Positions 36,443-45,812 of a DNA stretch of 64,000 nucleotides are shown here, piece after piece (positions within the stretch are counted from its first letter, which is position 1; every line of letters begins with the position of its first letter). Source of the DNA: Streptomyces sp. CB02980 (GTDB taxonomy: Bacteria; Actinomycetota; Actinomycetes; Streptomycetales; Streptomycetaceae). The notes beneath the pieces were generated by a model that made no database searches, was not told the origin of the DNA, and saw only the letters and a list, made by a program, of their open reading frames with translations. The stretch lies in assembly GCF_014451325.2 (NCBI RefSeq), contig NZ_JACSCH020000011.1, positions 62,001-126,000 on the forward strand, written 5' to 3'. A program made the position numbers and the translations under genes.

Positions 36443-39400
36443 CAGTTCTCCCCCTGGTGGCGCAGCGTCACGGCCGGGTCGGTGCGTCGCAGGGCGATCG
36501 CGGCGACCATGGCGAGCGGCAGCGCGGCGACGCCGGCGAGCAGCAGGGCCACCTGGCCGAGGGGCAGTTCGACCAGGACCGGGGGTATGGGCCGGGCGGC
36601 CTGGCCGGTCAGGACGACGAGCGGGACGACGGCCCGGGCCAGGACCGTGCCGAGTCCGATGCCGATGAGCAGGCCGATGCCGATGAGGAGCCCCTGTTCC
36701 GCGGCGATCAGCCGGGCGAGGCGGCGGCGTGGTGCGCCGAGGGCGCGCAGGACGCCGAACTCGGCGGACCGTTCCCGCATGGCGCCGGCGGAGCCGACCG
36801 CGAAGCCGACGGCGGCGAGCGCGGCGGCAGCGGCGGCGACCGCCATGAGCGCGGCGTTGGGGCCGGCGCCGAGCGGGTCGCCGAGCAGTTCGGCGGCGAC
36901 CTCGTCGCGTACGAGGACCTGGGCGGGGTCGGCGTTGGGCCGGGCGCGCAGGGCGACGGCGACGTCGTCGGCCCGGCCGGGTTCGACGGTCAGCCACCAC
37001 TCGGTCGCCGCCACGGTCGAGGCCTCACCGGTGGACAGGTACTGGTTGACGGAGGCCAGGTCGAGGAGGATCGTGCCGCCGTCCTCGGGGGTGGCGACCG
37101 GGCTGGTCGCGGACGCGGCCTGGGCGCCGGGTCCTGTGGTGGGCAGTTCCTCGACGATGCGGGAGACGGCGACGTCGATCCGGCGGCCGCCGAGGGCGAT
37201 CTCGATCACGTCGCCGGGCCTGGCGCCGGCCGCCGTCATGAAGGTCCGGGTGGCCACGGCCGAGAGGCGGCCGGGCGCCTTGGGCCCGGGGGCCTTCATG
37301 CGGACGACGAACTCCTCCGCCGACCAGAACATCTCGCTCAGGGGCGTGCCGGAGACGGCGAAGCTGAGGACGTACGGGGCGGGGCGGCCGCCCGGGCCGG
37401 CGGCGCCGGGCACGCCGGAGGTGGGGACGGGGTTCTGGGGGTCGCCCTGCTTGGTCTGCTCGAAGGAGTGCGCCCAGGAGCCGAGGAGCGTCCCGGGGGC
37501 GTGGACCTTCTCGCCGCCGTCCGCACCGACGACACCGAACCGCTCCACGTGGAGGGTCTGGGTGCCCTTCGCGTCGGCGGTGACCTCTCCGTTGAACTCC
37601 AGACCGACGAGGGTGAGCAGCCCGGCGGAGCCAGGGTCGCCCCCGGTGCTGCCGGGGCTCGTGGTCGTGGCACCGACGTCCAGGGTCAGCCGGTGCGTCC
37701 GGCCGTCGTCGGCCAGCGAGCCCAGGGCCCGTCGGTACGGGACGCCGTTCGGGTCCTCCAGGACCGCCGTGACCCGGGCGTCGCCCTTCGGCTCGGCGAG
37801 CCGCAGGTCGGCGGTGAGCGTCCGGGTACCGGCGGGCAGGGGGAGGCCGGGGCGCGTGGTGGCCTTGGGGGCCAGCGGGGAGAGGAGGGAGCGGGCGGGG
37901 ACGTCGGCGAGGTCGGAGCGGAGCAGCATGCCGTCGCCGGCGTTACGGGTGTCCACGGCCAGGATGGTCGCGTTCTTGCCGGTCAGGTCCATGGTGGTGC
38001 GGTGCACCGGGGCCACGGCGCGGACACCGGGTACCTTGCCCAGCTGTTCGGTCTCGGTGGGCTCACCGGGGCCCGCGCTGAGGACGCGGACGGCCGCGCC
38101 GACGCGGAAGTCGGCCTGGTCGCGCTGCGAACGCTCCCACGAGCCGCTCTGTCCGATGGCCAGCATGCCCATCGCCACGGCGAGGACGAGCAGCAGGACC
38201 GGTCCGGCGCCGCGCAGCGGCCGGCGGCTGAACTGCCAGCCGGCGAGGGCGGCGGAGAGACCGCGCCCGCCCGCCGCCCGCCGCTCGGCCAGCTTGGCGG
38301 CGGGCGGCAGCAGACGCAGCGTCAGGACGGTGCCGGCGAGCAGGGCGAGGGCGGGCGCGGCGACGAGCACCGGGTCGATGGAGCCGCCGCCGTCCCCGTC
38401 CGTGCCGAGGGTGCCGCCCGCGGCGGCGGGCCGCTGCAACTGCCAGTAGGCGACGGCGGCGACGGCGAGCAGACCGAGGTCCGCCCCGGCCCGTACGGGC
38501 CCGGGCAGCGAGGCCGAGCGGGCCTTGCGCAGCGAGACGACGGAGCCGTCCCCGGCGGCCAGCGCGGGCGCGACGACGGCCGCGGCGCAGCACAGGGCGA
38601 CGGCGGCGGCGACCAGCCACACCTGGAGCGACGGGGTCGTGTCGAGCCGTACGCCGAGGGAGGAGAGTGCGGACCGCTCGGCGAAGAGCCGGGTCAGCGG
38701 TCCGGACAGGAGCGGGGCGGCGAGCGCGGCGGGCAGGGCGAGCAGCAGTGCCTCGGTGGCGGCGAGCCCGGCGATCCGGCGCCGCGAACCACCGCGGGCC
38801 CGCAGCAGCGCGGTCTCCCCGGACCGCTCGGTGCTGAGCAGCCGGGCGACGAGCAGCAGTGCGTACGCGGCGAGGAGGATCAGCTGGACGGCGACGATCA
38901 GCAGGGTGGAGCGGGAGACGAGCAGGGACCGCTGGGTCTGCTCCAGGACGGTCGGCAGCGCGGTGGAGGCGGCGACCGTCGTACCGAACCGGTCGGTGGC
39001 ACCGGCCAGCGCCTTCGGCCCCTCGGTCGCGGTGGCGCGCAGGGTGTCGATGCGGTCGGTGGTGAAGCCGGTGAAGTCGGCGGAGCCCAGCCAGGACGTC
39101 TCGCCGGTGGTCAGCGCCCCGGAGCTCATGACGGCCGGGTCGACGAGCAGCGGCCCGTACGTCGTGAACGCGACCGTCCGCACGCCGCGGCCCCCGGCCG
39201 GATCCAGCTGCCAGTACAGGTCGCCGGTGTCGGTGGGCCGGTAGACGCCGGTGACCCGGGCCTTCACCTTCCGGGCGTCGAGCCGGTCGGTGAGGTCGAG
39301 CACCGCCCCGGGAGCGACCTTCAGCCGCCGCGCGGCCTCCTCGGGCAGCGCCGTCTCGACGACACCGGCCGTGCGGGCGGCCGAGGGCCAGGCGCCCTTG

Positions 39401-39798
39401 ACGAGGGAGAGCCGCGAGCGGTCGAGCGCGGCGAAGTGCGTCAGGTCGGGGTCGCCCTTACGGGCGGAGGCCGGCTGAAGGCTGCGGGGCAGCGCGTACG
39501 GCCCCGAGCGCTCGAGCCGCCGTACGGTCACGGGCAGCCCGTCGAAGGTCTTCCGCATCCCCTCCTGGACGGCCTCCTCCGCATCCGCCCGCTTGGCGGC
39601 GGACACCTGCCCGCTCACGAGCAGCGAGGCGGCGGCCGCGGAACGCCCCCGCAGCCCCGCCTGGAGCGCGGCGTCCCCGATCGTCCCGGAGAACGAGGCG
39701 AGGGTGGCGAGCACCGAGGTCGTCAGGAGCACGGCGAGCAGTGCCGCGGCGAGCAACAGCCGGTGCGCCCTGACGCGCAGAAATACGAACCCCGTCAC
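36442..39798 (-). CDS. FtsX-type ABC permease, second large subunit
   Basis: The 1118-residue permease starts at ATG 39798 (MTGFVFLRVRAHRLLLAAAL) with an N-terminal helix, an extracytoplasmic domain (about 40-290), FtsX helix groups near LLVSRSTLLIVAVQLILLAAYALLLVARLL, a central cytoplasmic/linker part, a second large external domain, and a last FtsX group with LRALGAPRRRLARLIAAEQGLLIGIGLLIGIGLG. It is the first gene of the coupled operon 39798-32547 and likely pairs with the 970-residue permease. Together the two are unusually large, nearly 2100 residues of permease for one ATPase. Confidence 0.88.
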   Translation of the reverse strand: MTGFVFLRVRAHRLLLAAALLAVLLTTSVLATLASFSGTIGDAALQAGLRGRSAAAASLLVSGQVSAAKRADAEEAVQEGMRKTFDGLPVTVRRLERSGPYALPRSLQPASARKGDPDLTHFAALDRSRLSLVKGAWPSAARTAGVVETALPEEAARRLKVAPGAVLDLTDRLDARKVKARVTGVYRPTDTGDLYWQLDPAGGRGVRTVAFTTYGPLLVDPAVMSSGALTTGETSWLGSADFTGFTTDRIDTLRATATEGPKALAGATDRFGTTVAASTALPTVLEQTQRSLLVSRSTLLIVAVQLILLAAYALLLVARLLSTERSGETALLRARGGSRRRIAGLAATEALLLALPAALAAPLLSGPLTRLFAERSALSSLGVRLDTTPSLQVWLVAAAVALCCAAAVVAPALAAGDGSVVSLRKARSASLPGPVRAGADLGLLAVAAVAYWQLQRPAAAGGTLGTDGDGGGSIDPVLVAAPALALLAGTVLTLRLLPPAAKLAERRAAGGRGLSAALAGWQFSRRPLRGAGPVLLLVLAVAMGMLAIGQSGSWERSQRDQADFRVGAAVRVLSAGPGEPTETEQLGKVPGVRAVAPVHRTTMDLTGKNATILAVDTRNAGDGMLLRSDLADVPARSLLSPLAPKATTRPGLPLPAGTRTLTADLRLAEPKGDARVTAVLEDPNGVPYRRALGSLADDGRTHRLTLDVGATTTSPGSTGGDPGSAGLLTLVGLEFNGEVTADAKGTQTLHVERFGVVGADGGEKVHAPGTLLGSWAHSFEQTKQGDPQNPVPTSGVPGAAGPGGRPAPYVLSFAVSGTPLSEMFWSAEEFVVRMKAPGPKAPGRLSAVATRTFMTAAGARPGDVIEIALGGRRIDVAVSRIVEELPTTGPGAQAASATSPVATPEDGGTILLDLASVNQYLSTGEASTVAATEWWLTVEPGRADDVAVALRARPNADPAQVLVRDEVAAELLGDPLGAGPNAALMAVAAAAAALAAVGFAVGSAGAMRERSAEFGVLRALGAPRRRLARLIAAEQGLLIGIGLLIGIGLGTVLARAVVPLVVLTGQAARPIPPVLVELPLGQVALLLAGVAALPLAMVAAIALRRTDPAVTLRHQGEN

Positions 39799-40051
39799 CC
39801 ATCCCCCTGGCCACCCTGATCACGGTGCGCACGTCGAACATGTGCCGAACGCTCCCGAAACTTCTCTCGGATGCTTTCAGAGTGCATGTGCCGCTGGAAA
39901 CCGCTTGCGGGCCGACCTTGATCCGATCGTGACCGTTATTCGGGGTTCCGACTCCGGAATGTGTCCGTCCGTGGAGGTGGAAGCGGTGAGGGGGGTGGGA
40001 TCGGGGTGGGCGGGGGTGAGGACGGGGCGACGACGGGGGTGTGAGGGGCCG

Positions 40052-40459
40052 TCAGCCGGCCGTGTTCACCATCGACGCCGCCGCGTACGTCAGATAGCGC
40101 CACAGTTCGGCCTCGTGCTCCGGGACCAGGGCGAGGTCGTCCAGGGCCGCGCGCATGTGACGGAGCCACGCGTCGTGGGCCGCCTGGTCCACGGTGAACG
40201 GAGCGTGGCGCATGCGCAGGCGCGGGTGGCCGCGGTGGTCGCTGTAGGTCCGGGGGCCGCCCCAGTACTGCATCAGGAAGAGCGCGAGACGCTCCTCCGC
40301 CGGGCCCAGGTCCTCCTCGGGGTACATCGGGCGGAGCAGCGGGTCCCCCGCGACTCCCTCGTAGAAACGGCGGACCAGACGGCGGAAGGTCTCCTCGCCG
40401 CCCACCTGCTCGTAGAAGGTCTGCTCCTGCACTGTTTCCCCGGGAATCTCGTTCACCAT
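40052..40459 (-). CDS. Truncated haemoglobin, group II (GlbO-like)
   Basis: The 135-residue protein has the 2-over-2 globin pattern: FYEQVGGEETFRRLVRRFYEGV, DPLLRPMYPEEDL, FLMQYWGGPRTYSDHRGHPRLRMRHAPF with proximal His85, and the group II Trp in HDAWLRHM. These proteins bind O2 and NO and help in nitrosative or oxidative defence, or O2 delivery in low-oxygen hyphae. It stands alone, on the strand opposite to the methyltransferase that follows; the 253 bp between it and the permease gene must contain the permease-operon promoter. Confidence 0.93.
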   Translation of the reverse strand: MVNEIPGETVQEQTFYEQVGGEETFRRLVRRFYEGVAGDPLLRPMYPEEDLGPAEERLALFLMQYWGGPRTYSDHRGHPRLRMRHAPFTVDQAAHDAWLRHMRAALDDLALVPEHEAELWRYLTYAAASMVNTAG

Positions 40460-40541
40460 TCCATCGTCTCAGATGCCCCGCCCTAGGACTTGAGGTCCAG
40501 GACCGCTCGCCGGGGCCCCCGGGCGGCGGGACAGTGGAGGC

Positions 40542-41516
40542 ATGGGTGAGCGGCGGGACGAGTTCGCCGAGGCCGGCGCACGGGCGCGACGGGCGCTCGT
40601 GCGGGAGATCGAGACCGAGGGCGTGCTGGCCGACGCCCGCTGGCGGCAGGCCTTCGCCGAGGTCCCGCGCCATCTCTTCGTGCCCTATTACTACGTCCCC
40701 GGCACCGGCGGCTACGAGCGGCTCTGGTCCGGCGACCCCGAGCCCGAGCGGCGGGACCGCTGGCTGAGCGGCGCCTACGCGGACACCGCGATCGCCACCC
40801 GGGTACGGGACGGGGAACTGGTCTCCTCCGCCAGCCAGCCCTCCCTGATGGCCCTGATGCTCCACGCCCTCGACGTCCGCGAGGGGGACGACGTCCTGGA
40901 GATCGGCGCCGGGACCGGCTACCACGCCGCCCTGCTCTGCCACCGCCTCGGCGCGGAGCACGTCACCACCGTCGACCTGGACGAGGAGATCGCGGAGTCC
41001 GCCCGGACCCATCTGGCCGCCGCCGGGTACCGGCCCGCCGTGGTCGCCGCCGACGGCGCCCGCGGCTGCCCGGAGCACGCCCCCTTCGACCGGATCGTGG
41101 CCACCTGCGCGATGCCCTCGGTCCCGTACCCCTGGCTCGCCCAGTGCAGGCCCGGCGCCCTGGTGCTCGCCCCGCTCTCCACCGGGCTCCTGCTGCTGCG
41201 GGTGCATGACGTCACCCACGCGGAGGGACGGTTCCTGGAGACCTCGGCGTACTTCGTGGCGCTGCGGGGCGTCGCGGGACGGGTCCCGCGCCACGGCCCG
41301 GCCGGGGACGAGCGCTTCCGCTTCTTCTGGGGGCTGGTCGACCAGGCCCTGGACAGGAACGAAGCGCTCTCGCTCTGGCTGCGCGAGGGGCGGCCGGAGC
41401 GGGAGCGCTTCGGTGTGACGGTCAGCGGCGACCGGCAGTGGGCCTGGCTGGACGACCCCGGAGGGCCGTACGCCTGGCCGCTGCTCAGAGAGGGATTCAG
41501 CCCACGCGGATCGTGA
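40542..41516 (+). CDS. Protein-L-isoaspartate methyltransferase-like SAM enzyme
   Basis: The 324-residue protein has a PCMT-type N-terminus (AFAEVPRHLFVP) and a Rossmann SAM site DDVLEIGAGTGYHAALL, with SSASQPSLMALMLHALDV before it, as in isoaspartate methyltransferases. The C-terminal 100 residues are an Actinobacterial addition with WAWLDDPGGPYAWPL. Such proteins are often annotated as PCMT or as methyltransferases acting on secondary-metabolite peptides. GGAGG stands just before ATG 40542. The last 20 bp overlap the 3' end of the convergent FHA gene. Confidence 0.87.
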   Translation: MGERRDEFAEAGARARRALVREIETEGVLADARWRQAFAEVPRHLFVPYYYVPGTGGYERLWSGDPEPERRDRWLSGAYADTAIATRVRDGELVSSASQPSLMALMLHALDVREGDDVLEIGAGTGYHAALLCHRLGAEHVTTVDLDEEIAESARTHLAAAGYRPAVVAADGARGCPEHAPFDRIVATCAMPSVPYPWLAQCRPGALVLAPLSTGLLLLRVHDVTHAEGRFLETSAYFVALRGVAGRVPRHGPAGDERFRFFWGLVDQALDRNEALSLWLREGRPERERFGVTVSGDRQWAWLDDPGGPYAWPLLREGFSPRGS

Positions 41517-42963
41517 TCGTCGTCCAGGCGCCGACGTGCACCCGGTCACCGTCCTGGAGCTGGACGGGGACGTAGGGCTGGATCGGCTCCTCGCCGCCGT
41601 TGATCGTGGTGCCGTTGGTGGAGTTCTGGTCCACCACCGCCCACGAACCGTCCGGCTGCTGCACGAGCACGGCGTGCTGGTGCGAGACGCCCGGGTCCTC
41701 CGGCGGCACCGCCAGGTCGATGTCCGGGGACTCGCCGGTGGAGTGCCGGCGACGGCCGATGGAGATCTGGTTGCCCTGGAGCGGCAGGTGCTTGTCCGGC
41801 GAGTACGCGGGCAGGTTCAGCCCGCCGGCCTCCGGGCCGCTGCGCTGCATCATCGCCATGAAGTACTCGCGGTCCGGACCGATGACCGCGGTCCAGGTCA
41901 GCGGCTGCCGCGGCGGCTGGAACTGCTGCTGCGGGGGCGCCTGGAACTGCTGCTGCTGCTGTGGCGGCGGGGGTGCCATGTGCGGCGGGGGTCCCTGGTG
42001 CTGTGGAGGCTGCGGGGGTGCCTGATGCTGCGGGGGTGCCTGATGCTGCGGGGGCTGCGGCGGTGCCTGGTGCGACGGCGGCGAGAGCACCCAGTCGTCG
42101 TCCGCGCGCGGCTGCGGCGGCGCGGGCGGCGCCGGGGCCTGGGCCGGAGCGCCCGGGGGCGCGGCCGGCGGAGCGGACGGGGTCTGGAGGTACGCCGGAG
42201 GCGCGGGCGGCTGCTGACCGGGCGGGCCGAAGGGGTCGCTCTGACCGGGCGGGCCGAAGGGGTCGCTCTGACCGGGCGGGCCGAAGGGGTCGCCCTGACC
42301 AGGCGGACCGAAGGGGTCGCCCTGACCGGGCGGGCCGGGCGGCTGCTGCGCCGGCGGGCGCTGCGGCGGGGCCTGGTGGTGCGTGGGGTCGCCGCCCAGC
42401 GGCTCGGCGGGACGGTTCACCTGCGAGGGCCGCGAGCCCTGGTAGCCGAACGGATCCTGCCCCGGCGGCGGTCCCTGCTGCCCGTGCGGACCCTGCGGAC
42501 CCGGCTGCTGGCCCGGATGGCCCGGCTGCGGTCCCGGCGGGGGCGGCGGCGTGGACTGGAAGCCCGGCGGCAGGTTCAGACCGGGCGGAGGGCCCGCCGG
42601 GCGCTGCGCGGACGGTACGTTCTGGGGGGCCACCGGCGTGTACGAGGTCGCCGTGTTCGTGAGGAAGTTCCAGCGGCACTCCTCGCAGAACGGCGCCATG
42701 TGCTCGCGCGGCGTCCGGCACTGCGGGCAGAGCTCGGCCTGGGCCGTCGCGTTCGGGTCGCCACCGTGGCCGAAGCCACCGGGAGCACCGGGTGCGTCGT
42801 AGCCACCGGGGCCACCGGGGCCGGGATATCCGTACGCGGGAGGCGGCGGCGGGGGAGGCGGCGGTACGGCACCCGTCGGCGCACCCGCCCCGGCCATGCG
42901 ATGGCCGCAGACCTCGCACCAGTCGTCGGAGACCGACTGGTGTCCGTTCGGGCAGGTAGGCAT
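41497..42963 (-). CDS. FHA-domain protein with zinc-ribbon N-terminus and Pro/Gln-rich linker
   Basis: The 488-residue protein starts MPTCPNGHQSVSDDWCEVCGH at 42963. It has two Cys4-type zinc ribbons (CxNGH/CxxCGH; CPQCRTPREHMAPFCEEC) in the first 95 residues, then about 270 residues of Pro/Gln/Gly repeats and a C-terminal FHA domain with ISIGRRRHSTGESPDIDL, GVSHQHAVL and DQNSTNGTTING. FHA domains bind phosphothreonine. Last in a run of seven genes led by glnX, it is the likely reader of PknG phosphorylation, comparable in role to GarA/OdhI in relatives but with quite different architecture. Its last 20 bp overlap the convergent methyltransferase gene. Confidence 0.92.
   Translation of the reverse strand: MPTCPNGHQSVSDDWCEVCGHRMAGAGAPTGAVPPPPPPPPPAYGYPGPGGPGGYDAPGAPGGFGHGGDPNATAQAELCPQCRTPREHMAPFCEECRWNFLTNTATSYTPVAPQNVPSAQRPAGPPPGLNLPPGFQSTPPPPPGPQPGHPGQQPGPQGPHGQQGPPPGQDPFGYQGSRPSQVNRPAEPLGGDPTHHQAPPQRPPAQQPPGPPGQGDPFGPPGQGDPFGPPGQSDPFGPPGQSDPFGPPGQQPPAPPAYLQTPSAPPAAPPGAPAQAPAPPAPPQPRADDDWVLSPPSHQAPPQPPQHQAPPQHQAPPQPPQHQGPPPHMAPPPPQQQQQFQAPPQQQFQPPRQPLTWTAVIGPDREYFMAMMQRSGPEAGGLNLPAYSPDKHLPLQGNQISIGRRRHSTGESPDIDLAVPPEDPGVSHQHAVLVQQPDGSWAVVDQNSTNGTTINGGEEPIQPYVPVQLQDGDRVHVGAWTTITIRVG
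42214..42321 (-). repeat. 27-bp tandem repeat in the FHA gene linker
   Basis: Four units at 42214, 42241, 42268 and 42295 encode DPFGPPGQ plus Ser or Gly. Units are nearly identical and in frame. Flanking DNA holds further, looser Pro/Gln repeats (HQAPPQ near 42000-42070). Confidence 0.9.
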
Positions 42964-43004
42964 GTCGGTGCTTCCCCCTCTCGTCGTCCGGCCCGCTGGC
43001 CGGG

Positions 43005-44336
43005 CTACCTCTTGACGCGAACGGTCTTGGTGGAGCGGGTCTCGAGTGTCATCTCGTCCGCTTCCGCGACCTTCGCCTTCAAACGCACAGTACCGGTCGC
43101 CGCATCGACGACGTCGACCACCTTCGAAAGGAGTTTCGCCGTATCCGCGTTGCCGGAGGCCGCCGCGAGCTGCACGGCGCGGCCCAGTTTCGCCGTCGCG
43201 CCGTCGTGATCGCCCGATTTGCGGGCATCCAGCCCCTGCTGGATGACGTCCGCGAGCTCGGCCTGGCCCGTGTAGTGGGCGACCTGCGGGTTGATCGACG
43301 TCGACATCGCCAGGTCGTCGGTCCACACCGCGCGTACCAGTCCTTGGGACAGCGGCTTCGGGTCGCCGCCCAGCGGGTCCGGCGCGATCAGGGAGACCCG
43401 GGCCGCCAGCATCTCCTGGCCGATCGCGGCCTGCGGGACCCGCACGCTCACGTGGTAGTCGCGGGACTCGTCGCCCCAGGAGCCCGTGGGGTAGTCCCCG
43501 GCGCGCGGCCCGGCCTCAGTACGGCGCCCGGTCAGGTCCTCCACCGTCGGCGCGACCTGCTTCACATAGGCGATCTCCACCCCGACCGGGGTCCACAGCC
43601 GCAGCGCGACGTCCGCCACGCCCTTGCCCATCGCCTGCTCCATCATCGCCGTGAAGTCGGCCGCGAGGGCGGCCGGGTCGGCGACGATGTCGGCGGAGCC
43701 GAGGAGCGCCGAGGCGATCCCGGTGACCTCCTTGACCTCCCAGTCGGTGCCCACCCCGCGCGCGTCGCAGGTGAAGCGGCCGGCGCAGGCGTCGAGCGCG
43801 GCCCGCAGCTCCTCCGGCGACTCGTGCTCGTTGCGGCCGTCGGTGAGCAGGATGCCGTGCCGGATGGTGAGGCCGTCGGTGGAGAGCAGCCGGTCCGCGA
43901 GCCGCAGCCAGGTGCCGATGGCCGTGCCGCCGCCCGCGCTCAGCCGGCGCAGCGACTCCTTGGCCTCGGCCCGGGTCCTGGCGTCGGCGACGGCGAGCCC
44001 GCCGTTCCCCGGGTAGACCTCCTTCGCCACGTGCGTACCGGCGACGACGGCGAAGGCCGTGCCGTCGCGCAGGGTGTCGACGGCGGCGGCGGTCGCCTCA
44101 CGGGCGCCGCGCATCTTGGTGGCGGGGTAGTCCATCGAACCGGAGCAGTCGACCATGATCACGACACCGGCCGTGCCGCCGCCCGCCGCGCCGAGCGGCT
44201 GCCGGCCGGTGGTGCCGCCGCCGGTCGAGGTGACCGTGACGATCGCGCTGACGTCCCGGCCGCCCTCGGGCAGGAACTCGTTCTGGTAGACGTCCACCGA
44301 GAACTGCGGCACGGTCGACTTGGAGAAGTTCGCCAT
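43005..44336 (-). CDS. von Willebrand factor A domain protein
   Basis: The 443-residue cytoplasmic protein has a VWA domain at about residues 55-240 with a complete MIDAS: DCSGSM, the Thr in GGGTAIGTW, and Asp in LLTDGRNEHE. A beta-rich domain follows and the C-terminus is helical (DVIQQGLDARKSGDHDGATAKLGRAVQLAA, a TPR-like pair). VWA-MIDAS proteins use Mg2+ to hold partner proteins. Between the PP2C and FHA genes, 41 bp before the latter, it probably scaffolds this phosphorylation module. There is no signal peptide or membrane helix. Confidence 0.9.
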   Translation of the reverse strand: MANFSKSTVPQFSVDVYQNEFLPEGGRDVSAIVTVTSTGGGTTGRQPLGAAGGGTAGVVIMVDCSGSMDYPATKMRGAREATAAAVDTLRDGTAFAVVAGTHVAKEVYPGNGGLAVADARTRAEAKESLRRLSAGGGTAIGTWLRLADRLLSTDGLTIRHGILLTDGRNEHESPEELRAALDACAGRFTCDARGVGTDWEVKEVTGIASALLGSADIVADPAALAADFTAMMEQAMGKGVADVALRLWTPVGVEIAYVKQVAPTVEDLTGRRTEAGPRAGDYPTGSWGDESRDYHVSVRVPQAAIGQEMLAARVSLIAPDPLGGDPKPLSQGLVRAVWTDDLAMSTSINPQVAHYTGQAELADVIQQGLDARKSGDHDGATAKLGRAVQLAAASGNADTAKLLSKVVDVVDAATGTVRLKAKVAEADEMTLETRSTKTVRVKR

Positions 44337-44397
44337 CTGTTACGGCTCCTCGGGCAACAACGGTCAATCGGTGGAGGGACAGGGGATCGGCGGCCGC

Positions 44398-45810
44398 TCA
44401 GGCGGATCCTGCCCCTTGGGGAGCGACGGTGAACGGCACGAGCGCGACCGTGATGTTGTCGTGGCCTCCGCCGTCCAGGGCGTGGCCGACGAGGACCTGG
44501 GCGCTGTGCAGCGGCCGGTCGGACGCGTCGGCCGGGATGACCCTGGCCATGTCGTCGGCGCCCTCCGCGTAGTTCCACAGGCCGTCCGTGCAGACGACGA
44601 CCACACCGGACCGGTCGGGCTTGAACGCGGCGGTGTGCGGTTCCAGTTCGTACGCGTCGGCGCCGAGCCAGCCGGTGATCGCGTGGGCGCGCTCGTCCGC
44701 GTACGCCTCCGCCTCGTTCATCAGGCCGGCCGCGACCATCTGCGCGGCCCACGAGTCGTCCTCGGTGAGCCGGGCGGCCGGGGTGGCCCGGTCGTCCGGC
44801 ACCCAGTAGACGCGGCTGTCGCCGACCCAGCCGACGACGAGCAGGCCGTCGGCGACGACGGAGCCCACGATGGTGCAGGCCGGGGCGTTGCGGTGGCGGT
44901 GCGGGTCGTGCTCGGCGCCGTCCTGACCGGGCTCCTCCGCGAGGGAGTTGACGGCCTCGGCGGCGGCCACGATCGCCTCGTGCATCGCCTGCTGCGGGTG
45001 CGTTCCCCTGGGCAGCGCGGCGAGCAGCGAGGCGCCGGCCGCCTCGGCGGCGGCGGCGGACGCCTCGTCGGGCCGGGTCGCCGAGGACACGCCGTCGCAG
45101 ACGATCGCGAGGGTGGCGGGCGAGCCGTCCGGGAGCGTGGTCGCCGATACGGCGAACGCGTCCTCGTTGCGGTGATGACGCAGGCCCCGGTCGGAGACGG
45201 CGGCCACACTGCCGAGCTCCCGCTCCATGTGGTCGCGCTCGCGGGGCTGAGCGTGCCCGCAGTTCTCGCAGTAGCCGTCGGTGTCCACCCGCCCGGCCCG
45301 GCAGGCCACGCACAGGGCGGAGCCCGGGGCGGCACCGGCGGCGGGAGCCGGAGCTGCCGGTGCCGCTGCCGGTGCGGGGGAGGGCGTGGGTGCCGGGGCG
45401 GGTGCCGCCGGCGCCGGGTCCACCCGTACCGCCGCACGCGGGTCCGGCGCGGCCAGCTCGAAGTCGCCGCTGCCCGCCGTGGTCTCCCCGGCGGGGTCGG
45501 CTCCGGGCGGCACCGGCCCGTCCGTGCGGACCGCCATCGTGGGCAGGTCGCGGCCACCGGAGTCGGTGCCCGGGAGGTCGCCCGGGTGCTGGGTGGCGGT
45601 CGACAGCGAACCGGGGTCCCGGGGCGGGGCGTCCGGCCATGCCACGGGGGTGCCGATGGCCACGGTCGGGCGGTCCGGCTCGACCTCGGCGACCGGCACG
45701 GCCGTCAGGTCGTGACCGCACGCCCCGCAGAACCGGTCACCCGACTCCAGCGGCTCCGCGCAGTCCGGGCAGACGGTGAGGCCGTGCGACGGCTTCGGCT
45801 TCTGGGACAT
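44398..45810 (-). CDS. PP2C-type Ser/Thr phosphatase with zinc ribbons
   Basis: The 470-residue protein has an N-terminal zinc ribbon (TVCPDCAEPLESGDRFCGACGHDL), a long Pro/Ala linker, a second ribbon (ALCVACRAGRVDTDGYCENCGH) and a PP2C domain with SDRGLRHHRNEDAFAV, IVCDGVSSATRPDEAS, WVGDSRVYWV, VCTDGLWNYAEG and GGHDNITVALV, all metal-binding Asp positions present. It should reverse Ser/Thr phosphorylation by the adjacent PknG-like kinase. The start is placed at ATG 45810, 2 nt beyond the kinase stop codon; GTG 45816, overlapping that stop, is an alternative. Zinc ribbons also occur in the kinase and the FHA protein, which suggests a shared docking mode. Confidence 0.92.
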   Translation of the reverse strand: MSQKPKPSHGLTVCPDCAEPLESGDRFCGACGHDLTAVPVAEVEPDRPTVAIGTPVAWPDAPPRDPGSLSTATQHPGDLPGTDSGGRDLPTMAVRTDGPVPPGADPAGETTAGSGDFELAAPDPRAAVRVDPAPAAPAPAPTPSPAPAAAPAAPAPAAGAAPGSALCVACRAGRVDTDGYCENCGHAQPRERDHMERELGSVAAVSDRGLRHHRNEDAFAVSATTLPDGSPATLAIVCDGVSSATRPDEASAAAAEAAGASLLAALPRGTHPQQAMHEAIVAAAEAVNSLAEEPGQDGAEHDPHRHRNAPACTIVGSVVADGLLVVGWVGDSRVYWVPDDRATPAARLTEDDSWAAQMVAAGLMNEAEAYADERAHAITGWLGADAYELEPHTAAFKPDRSGVVVVCTDGLWNYAEGADDMARVIPADASDRPLHSAQVLVGHALDGGGHDNITVALVPFTVAPQGAGSA

Positions 45811-45812
45811 CC

